A stretch of DNA of 37,545 bases, taken from the NCBI RefSeq assembly GCF_023333585.1, contig NZ_JAIQZN010000071.1, positions 1 through 37,545 on the forward strand. Direction: 5' to 3'. A model generated the notes under the pieces. It was not told the DNA's origin. It saw only the letters and a program-made list of their open reading frames with translations, and made no database searches. The translations under genes were made by a program, and so were the position numbers. Source of the DNA: Argonema antarcticum A004/B2. GTDB taxonomy: Bacteria; Cyanobacteriota; Cyanobacteriia; Cyanobacteriales; Aerosakkonemataceae. This document shows, piece after piece, positions 31,123 to 37,545 of the stretch (positions within the stretch are counted from its first letter, which is position 1; each line of letters begins with the position of its first letter).

Positions 31123-31998
31123 TCAAGCCCCCAAATAGCGCCGCAAAAAACTTTCCAGAGTTTCCAATTTCAAGTTGAAAATCGACTCTAGATTGGCAAT
31201 GTCATGTGTTGTGCAAAAAAATTCATTTGCCAGTAATGTCCGCAAAGTGCCGATCGACTTTCCAGCGCTGGGATTGAAAAGCCCCAACGTACTGCGTACC
31301 CCATCAAACAGTAACAGCGGCGGATTAATTACGATCGGCTCTTGGTTGAATATCCGGCCAAAAATGCGCGGAATGTCCGATCGCGTGAGAATATCCGGCC
31401 CTCCTACTGGTAAAATTTGATTTCGCGCCCCTTGAGTAGAGATTGAATCCACCGCAATCCTCGCCAAGTCATCGGTACTGACGATCGAAGTGCGGTTTTT
31501 CGGGTCGCCTACAAGCAGGTAAATCCCCGTCTGACGAAACTGTTCCGCTAGGGGGAGCAGATTGGAGGCAAACCCGGAAGGTCGCAGAATGGTATAATTC
31601 AGACCGCTGGTTTGCAGGTATTTTTCCACTTCCCGCTTTGCCTTAAAGGTTGGTGCATCTTCGTATCCGCGATCGACTCCCAGCACCGAAATGAAAACGA
31701 AGTGCGTGACTCCATTCTCCTTGGCTCGGTCAATTAGTTCAATATTGGAGCGATAATCCAGCGCTTGGGCATTGCCATCGGAGCCGTGGGCGCTGATGAT
31801 ATACTCAACGCCCCGACAAGCTTTTTGGATATCTTTTTCTTGCTGTAGATCGCCAATAAAAATCTCGGCTCCCCGGTGTTCCAGTTCCCCGTAGCGAGAC
31901 ATGAGGCGGACAAACGATCGCACCGGCATCTCCCGTTCCCGCAGCAGCCGCACAATCCTACGGCCCAATCCTCCTGTAGCTCCTGTGATTAAAAACAT
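31123..31998 (-). CDS. NAD(P)-binding SDR protein (NmrA/Ycf39-like)
   Basis: About 291 residues from ATG 31998. The nucleotide-binding motif MFLITGATGGLGRRIVRLLR carries the extended SDR G-x-x-G-x-x-G. Later segments are FIGDLQQEKDIQKACRGVEY, TILRPSGFASNLLPLAEQFR and VSTDDLARIAVDSI. No Tyr-x-x-x-Lys active site is obvious, as in atypical NmrA-like proteins, which may be sensors or assembly factors rather than dehydrogenases. GAGG lies about 8 bases before ATG 31998, so I prefer it to the frame start at 32043. A role in redox sensing or photosystem assembly is possible but unproven. Confidence 0.85.
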   Translation of the reverse strand: MFLITGATGGLGRRIVRLLREREMPVRSFVRLMSRYGELEHRGAEIFIGDLQQEKDIQKACRGVEYIISAHGSDGNAQALDYRSNIELIDRAKENGVTHFVFISVLGVDRGYEDAPTFKAKREVEKYLQTSGLNYTILRPSGFASNLLPLAEQFRQTGIYLLVGDPKNRTSIVSTDDLARIAVDSISTQGARNQILPVGGPDILTRSDIPRIFGRIFNQEPIVINPPLLLFDGVRSTLGLFNPSAGKSIGTLRTLLANEFFCTTHDIANLESIFNLKLETLESFLRRYLGA

Positions 31999-32080
31999 AT
32001 CTGCTACCTCACTCGAAATATCTGGACTGGCTGCTCCCTTCATTTGTTCGCCATATTTCGAGTCTAGCTAGTGACATACT

Positions 32081-32110
32081 CCTACACCAACCTTTCAGGT
32101 ATGGTGTAGG
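32081..32110 (-). repeat. TnpB element right-end hairpin
   Basis: CCTACACCA at 32081-32089 pairs with TGGTGTAGG at 32102-32110. The tnpB stop codon lies in the loop. The left-end hairpin at 33647-33679 uses the closely related stem CCCACACCA/TGGTGTGGG, so the two are the subterminal hairpins of one IS200/IS605-type element. Confidence 0.75.
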
Positions 32111-33480
32111 CTTCTAGCAGCCCGATGAAGGGTATGCAAGATTTCCTTTATGGTACTATCATCCATAGAACCAACTACAGATAGTTTCCCACTACGGCGT
32201 TTTATACTTGGGAAAATGCCCAACCCAAGTCTTTTTAAGTTAATCGCAGCATTAATGTCGCGATTAACCATCAAAGAATTTTGCTCATCCCAATAGTCTC
32301 GGATATTGCCATCGGTGAAAACAATTTCATTCCGATAAGAGAGAACCATTGAAGTATAAGCGGGATGTTTGGAAATGACAACTGCTCCGGCAATTGATGC
32401 TATGTAGTCCAGTGTCTTGAAGAAGTTTCCAAAGGCTGCATCAGACCAAGATTTATTCAATCCAGATTTGGCAGATTGACCATTAGGAAGGTAGGTTCCA
32501 TCCTCAGATTGTTTGGCTTGATTCCGTTTGGTTAAACCTTTGAGATTTAGGTCTTCATGAAAGAAAACCTTTTTCCCAGTTCTCACCAATCTGTGAGCAG
32601 TTTTGTAATGAAAATCCTTACGAGAACGAGCAATATGAAGATGCTGTCTGCCCTCTTTTTTAGCTAGTTTACGTCTAGCTTTACTACCACGTTTACACTT
32701 ATTTCGCTTAGTTGATATCTGGGTCAACTTGGCTTGATTTTTGCGTAATGGCTTCAGAGATGTTATTTTTTCGCCATCAGAAGTAGCCAGATAAACATCT
32801 TCATGTAAAACAGCATCCATCCCTAAAGAATTGTCCCAATTTGGCACAACTACATCGGCACTAATGCTTGGTACAGTGACATCCTCAAGGATTAATTGAA
32901 CAAACCAACCATCGGCTTTTTTAGTAACACTGACCTGCTTAATCACAAATCCGCCCGGGATGGGCCGGTGCATTCTGACTTTGATTATTCCTAGCTTTGG
33001 CAGTCGCAAATAAAACCAGTTCTTTCGAGCCAATTTAATCCAACTTGGATTGGCAGTAGCAAAAGTCATGGTTCGGAAACTAGCTTCAGACTTAAAGCGT
33101 GGTTTGCCAGACTTGTTGCCATTACTATCACCAACAATAAATCTTTCAAATGCCTTGTCAACACGCTTTGATACATCTTGCAAGACCGTTGAATCAACCC
33201 TGGCAAAGTCCAACAATTCGCCACTATGGAACACCTGAACCAAATCTTTCTTAATGATTGGTAATTGTTGTTTTTGGCTGTAATAATTGGGCTTTTCTCT
33301 GACTGGTGCAATGCTAGTGATTAAGGGACAACAATTAACGCTAGTACGATTCATTTCCCACCAATCAAACCTGTCTCCTAATTGGCGATTATACCAATAG
33401 CGACAAATCCTGAGCCACTGATTTAGCTCAATTTTTTGATTAGTGTCGGGATAGAATTTATACTGATACGTTATTGTCAC
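32095..33480 (-). CDS. tnpB: TnpB, RNA-guided nuclease of an IS200/IS605-type (IS1341-like) element
   Basis: A 461-residue TnpB. The N-terminal start TITYQYKFYPDTNQKIELNQ is typical. RuvC-like catalytic positions are Asp222 in NSLGMDAVLHED, Glu309 in VFFHEDLNLKGL and Asp408 in VNRDINAAINLKRLG, all present. The zinc-ribbon cysteines (normally two CxxC between the last two RuvC motifs) are absent: residues 370-405 read YTSMVLSYRNEIVFTDGNIR with no Cys. This matches a cyanobacterial TnpB subgroup I recall, so it is probably ancestral and not a recent defect. No tnpA is present, so the element depends on a transposase elsewhere. The reRNA should overlap the gene's 3' end and the right-end hairpin. 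Confidence 0.92.
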   Translation of the reverse strand: MTITYQYKFYPDTNQKIELNQWLRICRYWYNRQLGDRFDWWEMNRTSVNCCPLITSIAPVREKPNYYSQKQQLPIIKKDLVQVFHSGELLDFARVDSTVLQDVSKRVDKAFERFIVGDSNGNKSGKPRFKSEASFRTMTFATANPSWIKLARKNWFYLRLPKLGIIKVRMHRPIPGGFVIKQVSVTKKADGWFVQLILEDVTVPSISADVVVPNWDNSLGMDAVLHEDVYLATSDGEKITSLKPLRKNQAKLTQISTKRNKCKRGSKARRKLAKKEGRQHLHIARSRKDFHYKTAHRLVRTGKKVFFHEDLNLKGLTKRNQAKQSEDGTYLPNGQSAKSGLNKSWSDAAFGNFFKTLDYIASIAGAVVISKHPAYTSMVLSYRNEIVFTDGNIRDYWDEQNSLMVNRDINAAINLKRLGLGIFPSIKRRSGKLSVVGSMDDSTIKEILHTLHRAARSLHHT

Positions 33481-33573
33481 TGTCGCTCTGGCGCTTTAAA
33501 TTTACTTAAATTAATATACCATAAGATAGGTATGAGTAAAGTAATCAACCTGGAAATTTGCTCGTCTCCTCAT

Positions 33574-33623
33574 CCACCTCATGGCAATCCAACTAGCATC
33601 GCAGTTGGATTGCCATGAGGTGG
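33574..33623. repeat. 21-bp inverted repeat between tnpB and xth
   Basis: CCACCTCATGGCAATCCAAC plus one base (33574-33594) pairs exactly with 33603-33623 across an 8-base loop. It lies within the TnpB element's left side. It might serve as the exonuclease III terminator or be a separate insertion. No T-run follows. Confidence 0.9.
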
Positions 33624-33646
33624 AATCGTCGTGTCGCACGGCTTTC

Positions 33647-33679
33647 ATCCCACACCAAATCAGAATTATGGTGTGGGGA
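33647..33679 (-). repeat. TnpB element left-end hairpin
   Basis: ATCCCACACCA and TGGTGTGGGGA pair around ATTC-containing loop bases. The stem matches the right-end hairpin at 32081-32110 except at one pair. It lies 16 bp past the exonuclease III stop, so the element inserted just after that gene. Confidence 0.75.
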
Positions 33680-33694
33680 TTTCCGCCTGTTTAG

Positions 33695-34474
33695 CTAAAA
33701 TTCAACAATTACTGGAGTGTGGTCGCTAGGTTGGGTCAGTTTTCTGGGAGCAACATCGATCGCGCAGGCTAGAGCCCTTTCGTATAGAATCGGGGTGAGA
33801 TAGTGGTGGTCAATTCGCCAACCACGGTTGCGCCCAAAACCACCAGAACGATAGTCCCACCAGCTAAAGTGTCCGCCCTCAGAAGTGAATTTCCGAAAGG
33901 CATCAGCTAATCCCAATTCTAAAACCTGTTGCAAGGCTTGGCGTTCTAAATCTGTAGCCATTACTAATTTTTCTCGCCCTTTGGGATTGTGAATATCTTT
34001 ATCTTCCAGGGCAATATTGATATCACCGCAAACGCACATCCCACTTGGTTGTTTTTCCAGGAGTGTTTGCAGGTAATCGCGCAGTACTTTTAGCCAGCGC
34101 AGTTTGTAATCGTATTTCTCGCTACCAACTTCAGAACCATTGGGAACGTAGAGGTTGACGACACGAATATCATCTATAACACCCGTGATTACCCGTTTCT
34201 GTTCGTCAAAATCTGAAATACCCAAAACAGGGTCAAATCCTACGGTGACATCCTCTAGGGGCTTGTGGCTAACAATGGCGACGCCGTTGTAGGATTTCTG
34301 TCCCGAAATGTAGAGGTGATAGCCCAGATCTTCAAAAGGCGATCGCGGAAATTCTGCATCTTGAACTTTCGTCTCTTGCAAACACAAAGCATCTACAGGA
34401 TTTTCCTGTAACCAGTTTACTACCTGCACTAGGCGGGTACGAATCGAATTAACATTCCAAGTGGCGATTTTCAT
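33695..34474 (-). CDS. xth: Exonuclease III (AP endonuclease family)
   Basis: A 259-residue exonuclease III family enzyme for abasic-site repair. Metal and catalytic motifs are present: MKIATWNVNSIRTRL, LCLQETKV (metal Glu), GDINIALEDKDI (Asp-x-Asn), FSWWDYRSGGFGRNRGWRID and the final QPSDHTPVIVEF (Asp-His). The length is normal. The TnpB element lies directly downstream. Confidence 0.97.
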   Translation of the reverse strand: MKIATWNVNSIRTRLVQVVNWLQENPVDALCLQETKVQDAEFPRSPFEDLGYHLYISGQKSYNGVAIVSHKPLEDVTVGFDPVLGISDFDEQKRVITGVIDDIRVVNLYVPNGSEVGSEKYDYKLRWLKVLRDYLQTLLEKQPSGMCVCGDINIALEDKDIHNPKGREKLVMATDLERQALQQVLELGLADAFRKFTSEGGHFSWWDYRSGGFGRNRGWRIDHHYLTPILYERALACAIDVAPRKLTQPSDHTPVIVEF

Positions 34475-34516
34475 TATTCATTCCCCGTTTGTTCGTCAAT
34501 CTTTTCACTCAAAAAC

Positions 34517-34594
34517 TCAAGTTTTCAGTGCTTCTTCGGCATCTGGATGAGATTCCCAGAAATCTCGTAAGGTGCTGCGGGACAAAATACGCAT
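34517..34594 (-). pseudogene. HigB toxin N-terminal remnant
   Basis: A 25-codon frame: MRILSRSTLRDFWESHPDAE, then EALKT and a stop. This matches the first ~25 residues of HigB (RelE-fold) toxins, which normally run about 95-100 residues; the catalytic part is lost. It is too short to be functional. A decayed antitoxin fragment lies directly upstream. Confidence 0.7.
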
Positions 34595-34683
34595 AGCATT
34601 TGTAATAACGCGATCGGATCTTGCTCACTAGAAGGTAAAGTTTTCAATCGGGCGATCGCACGTTCAAGTAACTTTAACCATGT
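34590..34683 (-). pseudogene. Antitoxin gene remnant upstream of the HigB fragment
   Basis: One frame reads LKLLERAIARLKTLPSSEQD followed by PIALLQML. This resembles the N-terminus of cyanobacterial antitoxins of the LLxxAIAxLKxLPxxEQD type. No in-frame start remains; an ATG at 34683 would reach it only after a one-base shift. The fragment then runs into the HigB remnant in another frame. Confidence 0.5.
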
Positions 34684-34701
34684 GCATCACTCACCATTTT
34701 T

Positions 34702-35451
34702 TCACGGATGCAAAGATGCGCGTAACTTTTCAAGCTCATCATTCTGAAAGCACTTGGAAAAAGAACGATAGCTGCGGGCATTTGGATGTGGAAGGAAAGC
34801 AAAAAATCTTTCACTGCTCCCTATCTTTATTGCCTCTGACACTGAGATTTTTTCAGGGATATTGAATTGACTTTGAATTGCTTTCCTTGCACCTACTCCC
34901 AGCACCACAATTACTTTTGCCCCGGCCAGTTCTAAAGTTCTCAACAAATAGGCTTTAACACATTTATTTTGCGCTTGTTCTACGCCAATTTCTTTATGGG
35001 ATTTACAATGCACTATTTCGGTAAGTGCATAATCAATTCCTGGAAGCACATCCCGTTCAAATAACTCCATAGCACGTTGCCGGACTGCTGCCCAGAACTT
35101 AACAGCATGGCTATATGTCCCGTCCATTAGTAAGGATTTCGTACCATTGACGATCCATTCCTTGCGTCCCCCTCCAAAACGATAACTGAAGTAATCTTCC
35201 ATATCATCGTCTGACCAAGACCAATTTGGGTAGTTTTCAACAGAGCCAATTGATGGATTTGAACTCAGAAAAAGAATAGGAGCTTTCTCTATATGTCCAC
35301 TCCAAGGCTCAGGTACTTGAAACTTGTCTAAATTGAGCGATCTTTGATAATCAACAATTTCGCTACATGGATGTTCAGCAGCAGGATTTTCTCGACAGAA
35401 CCGTGCATGGGGGCAATGAGCAATTTCATGTAGCAGAGTTATCTCAGACAT
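34702..35451 (-). CDS. Uracil-DNA-glycosylase-like protein
   Basis: About 249 residues from ATG 35451. The first part has a His/Cys-rich start (LLHEIAHCPHARFCRENPAA). UDG-fold segments follow: APILFLSSNPSIGSVENYP (motif A-like), YALTEIVHCKSHKEIGVEQA, VIVVLGVGARKAIQ and a terminal FFAFLPHPNARSYRSF (motif B-like HP). I recall similar proteins annotated as uracil-DNA glycosylase family; the catalytic Asp/Asn of classical UDG is not obvious. The frame extends to 35550, but the extra residues (MYFILKHLLNMLKLAWVLEK) are an out-of-frame reading of a toxin remnant. DNA repair or single-strand DNA processing is inferred. Confidence 0.7.
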   Translation of the reverse strand: MSEITLLHEIAHCPHARFCRENPAAEHPCSEIVDYQRSLNLDKFQVPEPWSGHIEKAPILFLSSNPSIGSVENYPNWSWSDDDMEDYFSYRFGGGRKEWIVNGTKSLLMDGTYSHAVKFWAAVRQRAMELFERDVLPGIDYALTEIVHCKSHKEIGVEQAQNKCVKAYLLRTLELAGAKVIVVLGVGARKAIQSQFNIPEKISVSEAIKIGSSERFFAFLPHPNARSYRSFSKCFQNDELEKLRASLHP

Positions 35452-35476
35452 TTTAAATGTTGGATTGCTGAATGTT

Positions 35477-35557
35477 TCAATTATTTGCGGCTTTTCCAAT
35501 ACCCAGGCTAGCTTTAGCATATTCAGCAAGTGCTTCAGGATGAAATACATACTTCAT
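35477..35557 (-). pseudogene. ParE/RelE-type toxin N-terminal remnant
   Basis: A 26-codon frame MKYVFHPEALAEYAKASLGI, then GKAANN and a stop. The first 17 residues match the start of ParE/RelE toxins. The rest of the ~95-residue toxin is missing. Its ATG overlaps the stop of the upstream addiction-module gene (ATGA), exactly as in an intact module. So the toxin has been lost while its partner remains. Confidence 0.8.
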
Positions 35558-35784
35558 GGGTCAAGCAACAGCCTCACTTGAGCTAAGGCTTCATCCCCCG
35601 GAATTGCTTGCACAGCACCGCTTCGGATCTCGTTACGTCGTTTATGAGCCTCAGTTGTCCAAGCTGCCTGAATTATTGGGTCGATATCGAATTCTAAACT
35701 TTCTGCGAGTTTTTCTGCCAAAAGCGCTCTTGATGCACTAGGCAGAGATAAAAGCTCTTCTGTCAGTTGTTCAATTGACCGCAT
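35554..35784 (-). CDS. Addiction-module component (antitoxin), toxin lost
   Basis: A 76-residue protein: MRSIEQLTEELLSLPSASRA, LLAEKLAESLEFDIDPIIQA, then IPGDEALAQVRLLLDP. This is the putative addiction module component family (TIGR02574), whose partner is normally a ParE/RelE toxin overlapping its stop. The overlap survives but the toxin is truncated to 26 codons. The antitoxin appears full length, so it could still neutralise a homologous toxin elsewhere; this is inference. Confidence 0.88.
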   Translation of the reverse strand: MRSIEQLTEELLSLPSASRALLAEKLAESLEFDIDPIIQAAWTTEAHKRRNEIRSGAVQAIPGDEALAQVRLLLDP

Positions 35785-35979
35785 AGCTCTTCGCCAAATG
35801 CTTAATTACGATCGTAATGTAACAGATTTTAGACCAATACAAGGTCATTGATCCGGGGTTAATGTGGTTTGCGATCGCGGCTATCGAACAGCCTAGACAA
35901 ACAGTATAAAGCCCCTCAATCGGCGATCGCTATGCTGTAATTAATAAAGGATCTGTCCTTTCACCACCGGATAGCTGAC

Positions 35980-36822
35980 ATGACCCAAAGCCTCAACCCC
36001 ACAACATTACCCCCCGCCTTTCCCGATCACACCCAACTCCCAGACTCCGACGGCACGTTTGTGAAAAACTTCCAAGAACATCCCCAGAGTATTCTACTCA
36101 CCGACTCCCTGGAAACTACACTGCAAACCCTCCACCCCGACGGACAATATGCGATCGGGCAAGATTGTGGTATTTACTGGCGCGAAACCGAGCCTCCTGA
36201 ACGCGGAGCAGAAGCGCCTGACTGGTTCTACATTCCCAACGTTCCGCCCCTATTAGATGGCGAAATTCGCCGCTCTTATGTGTTGTGGCGCGAGTATATT
36301 GTGCCATTAATTGCGATCGAATTTGCGAGTGGCGATGGTTCTGAAGAACAAGACAATACTCCTTTATCTCGCCTACCAGAAGGTGTCAACCAGAAACCAG
36401 GAAAGTTTTGGGTATACGAGCAGATTATTCGGATTCCTTACTATGCGATATACATCATTAAAACGAACGAATTACAAGTATACAATTGGGTGAATACTCG
36501 CTATCGCCGGTTGGAACCAAACGATCGCGGACATTACCCGATCGATCTGATGGGAGTAGAGTTAGGGGTGTGGGAAGGTAGCTATCAAAATCAGAACCAG
36601 CGATGGTTACGTTGGTGGGATAATGAGGGGAATTTGTTGCTAACTGGTAGCGAACAAGCTAGACTCGAACGCCTCTATACTGAACAGGAACGCCAACGGG
36701 CCGATCGCGCGGAGCAAACCCAACGGGATGCAATTCCTCAACTTCTAGCAATGGGTTTAACAGTAGAGCAAGTGGCTCAAGCGCTGTCGCTGTCCGTAGA
36801 AGATGTGCAGCGATTGGGGTAA
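35980..36822 (+). CDS. Uma2 family endonuclease (DUF820)
   Basis: A 280-residue protein of the Uma2/DUF820 PD-(D/E)XK family, which is greatly expanded in cyanobacteria. The nuclease-like core is visible in YAIGQDCGIYWRETEP, RGAEAPDWFYIPNVPP (Asp), PLIAIEFASGDGSEEQD (Glu) and WVYEQIIRIPYYAIYI. The C-terminal region is a charged helix (LERLYTEQERQRADRAEQTQ) ending in a short helical domain (LLAMGLTVEQVAQALSLSVE). The biological role of the family is not established; transposon-associated DNA cleavage has been suggested. A repeat-free 160-bp leader with HIP1 sites precedes it. Confidence 0.9.
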   Translation: MTQSLNPTTLPPAFPDHTQLPDSDGTFVKNFQEHPQSILLTDSLETTLQTLHPDGQYAIGQDCGIYWRETEPPERGAEAPDWFYIPNVPPLLDGEIRRSYVLWREYIVPLIAIEFASGDGSEEQDNTPLSRLPEGVNQKPGKFWVYEQIIRIPYYAIYIIKTNELQVYNWVNTRYRRLEPNDRGHYPIDLMGVELGVWEGSYQNQNQRWLRWWDNEGNLLLTGSEQARLERLYTEQERQRADRAEQTQRDAIPQLLAMGLTVEQVAQALSLSVEDVQRLG

Positions 36823-36873
36823 GGAGAGATGGGGGTAAAGTGCGATCGCACTGGGATCGCCTTGTTATGCCAT

Positions 36874-37450
36874 TTAGCAATTATCCATAATGAAGCCGAT
36901 AATTTTGTCTTTCCTGTGTTGTATGATTTCCTTGCTCCATACCCCATTCTCGCGGACTAAACTCTGAATTTCTCTTTGCTGTTCATTGTGCGTATAAGTT
37001 GCCAATTTTTCGGCGAACGGAATATTTCCCACCGCGCAATTATGTGACTTGGATAACAATAGATAGTTGCCTAAGCAATTAAGGTATTGATTTCTAAACT
37101 CATTATCGTAATCGTCATAACCATCTGGTTTTATTTCAGGTTCAGTTGTTGGAGCGATATGCTCCAGTTCTGGACTGATGATTCGGTCAAATCGAGTATG
37201 AGAATAACCGTTTTGACCTTGTTGCTCTAAATGAATCTCATATTTCCAGAGCAGATATTTTGCAACTAAATGATGTATTCCCCCTTGGAGCGATTCTTTG
37301 AGCTTTTCATTATTCCAATAACCCCACCACCATTCCGATGTTGTTTTCATCCATTCTATTCGTTCTATTATCGGGCGAATATCTTTGTTGCTTTCGGTGA
37401 AATTCTCAAATACATCCTTGATTCTTGATGTTATATCAGCGCGAGTTCCG
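36874..37450 (-). pseudogene. DUF1524/GmrSD-type HNH nuclease, 5' part missing
   Basis: The recognisable part has LHHLVAKYLLWKYE-like helices (here GGIHHLVAKYLLWKYEIHLE), the HNH-type core PELEHIAPTTEPEIKPDGYD, and the conserved YLNCLGNYLLLSKSHN with IPFAEKLATY. This is the C-terminal DUF1524 domain of DUF262/DUF1524 (GmrSD-like) type IV restriction proteins, which are usually 550-700 residues. The N-terminal DUF262 domain is absent. The frame opens at 37494 with a TTG inside a perfect hairpin, and the first ~15 residues (MTHCCHPVRLRHRSIGT) are not homologous. So the gene is truncated at or near that hairpin, or a frameshift lies there. Confidence 0.75.
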
Positions 37451-37477
37451 ATCGAACGGTGACGAAGCCTGACGGGG

Positions 37478-37530
37478 TGACAACAATGGGTCAACCCCTT
37501 ACTGCGTGCGGGGTTGACCCATTGTTGTCA
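37478..37530. repeat. 21-bp inverted repeat at the truncated nuclease 5' end
   Basis: TGACAACAATGGGTCAACCC plus one base (37478-37498) pairs exactly with 37510-37530 around an 11-base loop. A run of eight A follows on the plus strand. It could be an insertion-element end or a terminator for a minus-strand gene outside the window. Confidence 0.92.
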
Positions 37531-37545
37531 AAAAAAAATAGGTCT

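Noticed and set aside
32955-33311. Short frames opposite or inside tnpB
   Set aside because: They are shadows of the tnpB frame; none has a start signal or recognisable motif.

Overview
This looks like a chromosomal segment of a filamentous, Oscillatoriales-type cyanobacterium. The octamer GCGATCGC (HIP1) recurs throughout. Heptanucleotide tandem repeats (TTTTGAC, AAAATCT) sit between and inside genes. The gene set includes PcxA, a plastoquinol terminal oxidase, a DUF92/VTE6-like protein, DUF1816 and Uma2, which are typical of or frequent in cyanobacteria. No tRNA, rRNA or CRISPR array was seen. I cannot name a genus from the sequence alone.

Layout. (1) 0.2-3.6 kb: hisG, then a methyltransferase overlapping an ABC exporter by 4 bp. 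(2) 3.7-6.35 kb: a minus-strand island bounded by a 57-bp inverted repeat. It holds two PIN-domain toxin/partner pairs, an amidase remnant and a small two-helix membrane protein. (3) 6.4-11.6 kb: housekeeping genes trpD, carA, a STAS anti-anti-sigma factor, Mini-RNase III, an RlmB-type rRNA methyltransferase and DUF1816. (4) 11.6-14.4 kb: an alpha/beta hydrolase, a CAP-domain protein and a DsbA-like thiol oxidoreductase. (5) 14.5-18.4 kb: an accessory zone with two Rpn/DUF4351-type paralogues (one truncated), a possible nuclease/DUF2283 pair, hicAB and a COP23 remnant. (6) 18.7-28.1 kb: gatA, a small two-gene module, a RecB/AddB-like protein, pcxA, ptox, a lipase, a VOC protein and DUF92. (7) 28.1-37.5 kb: a brnT module, a PPC-domain secreted protein, mini-transposon copies, an SDR protein, a TnpB element, exonuclease III, a zone of broken toxin-antitoxin genes, a UDG-like protein, Uma2 and a 5'-truncated HNH nuclease.

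Three themes stand out. First, toxin-antitoxin material is dense: four recognisable pairs (two PIN, HicBA, BrnT), one possible fifth pair, and two decayed ones. Two of the modules end in elements of exactly 79 bp whose termini look like integron attC sites, including an extra-helical G and a stop codon at or near the R'' box. Second, a mini-transposon with about 23-bp terminal inverted repeats has inserted at gene ends. One copy supplies the stop codon and last residues of a hypothetical protein. Another supplies the start codon and probable ribosome-binding site of trpD. Third, simple repeats have entered reading frames without breaking them, in the RecB-like gene and probably in trpD and DUF92.

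All gene names rest on motif recognition from the translated sequence. No database search was run.
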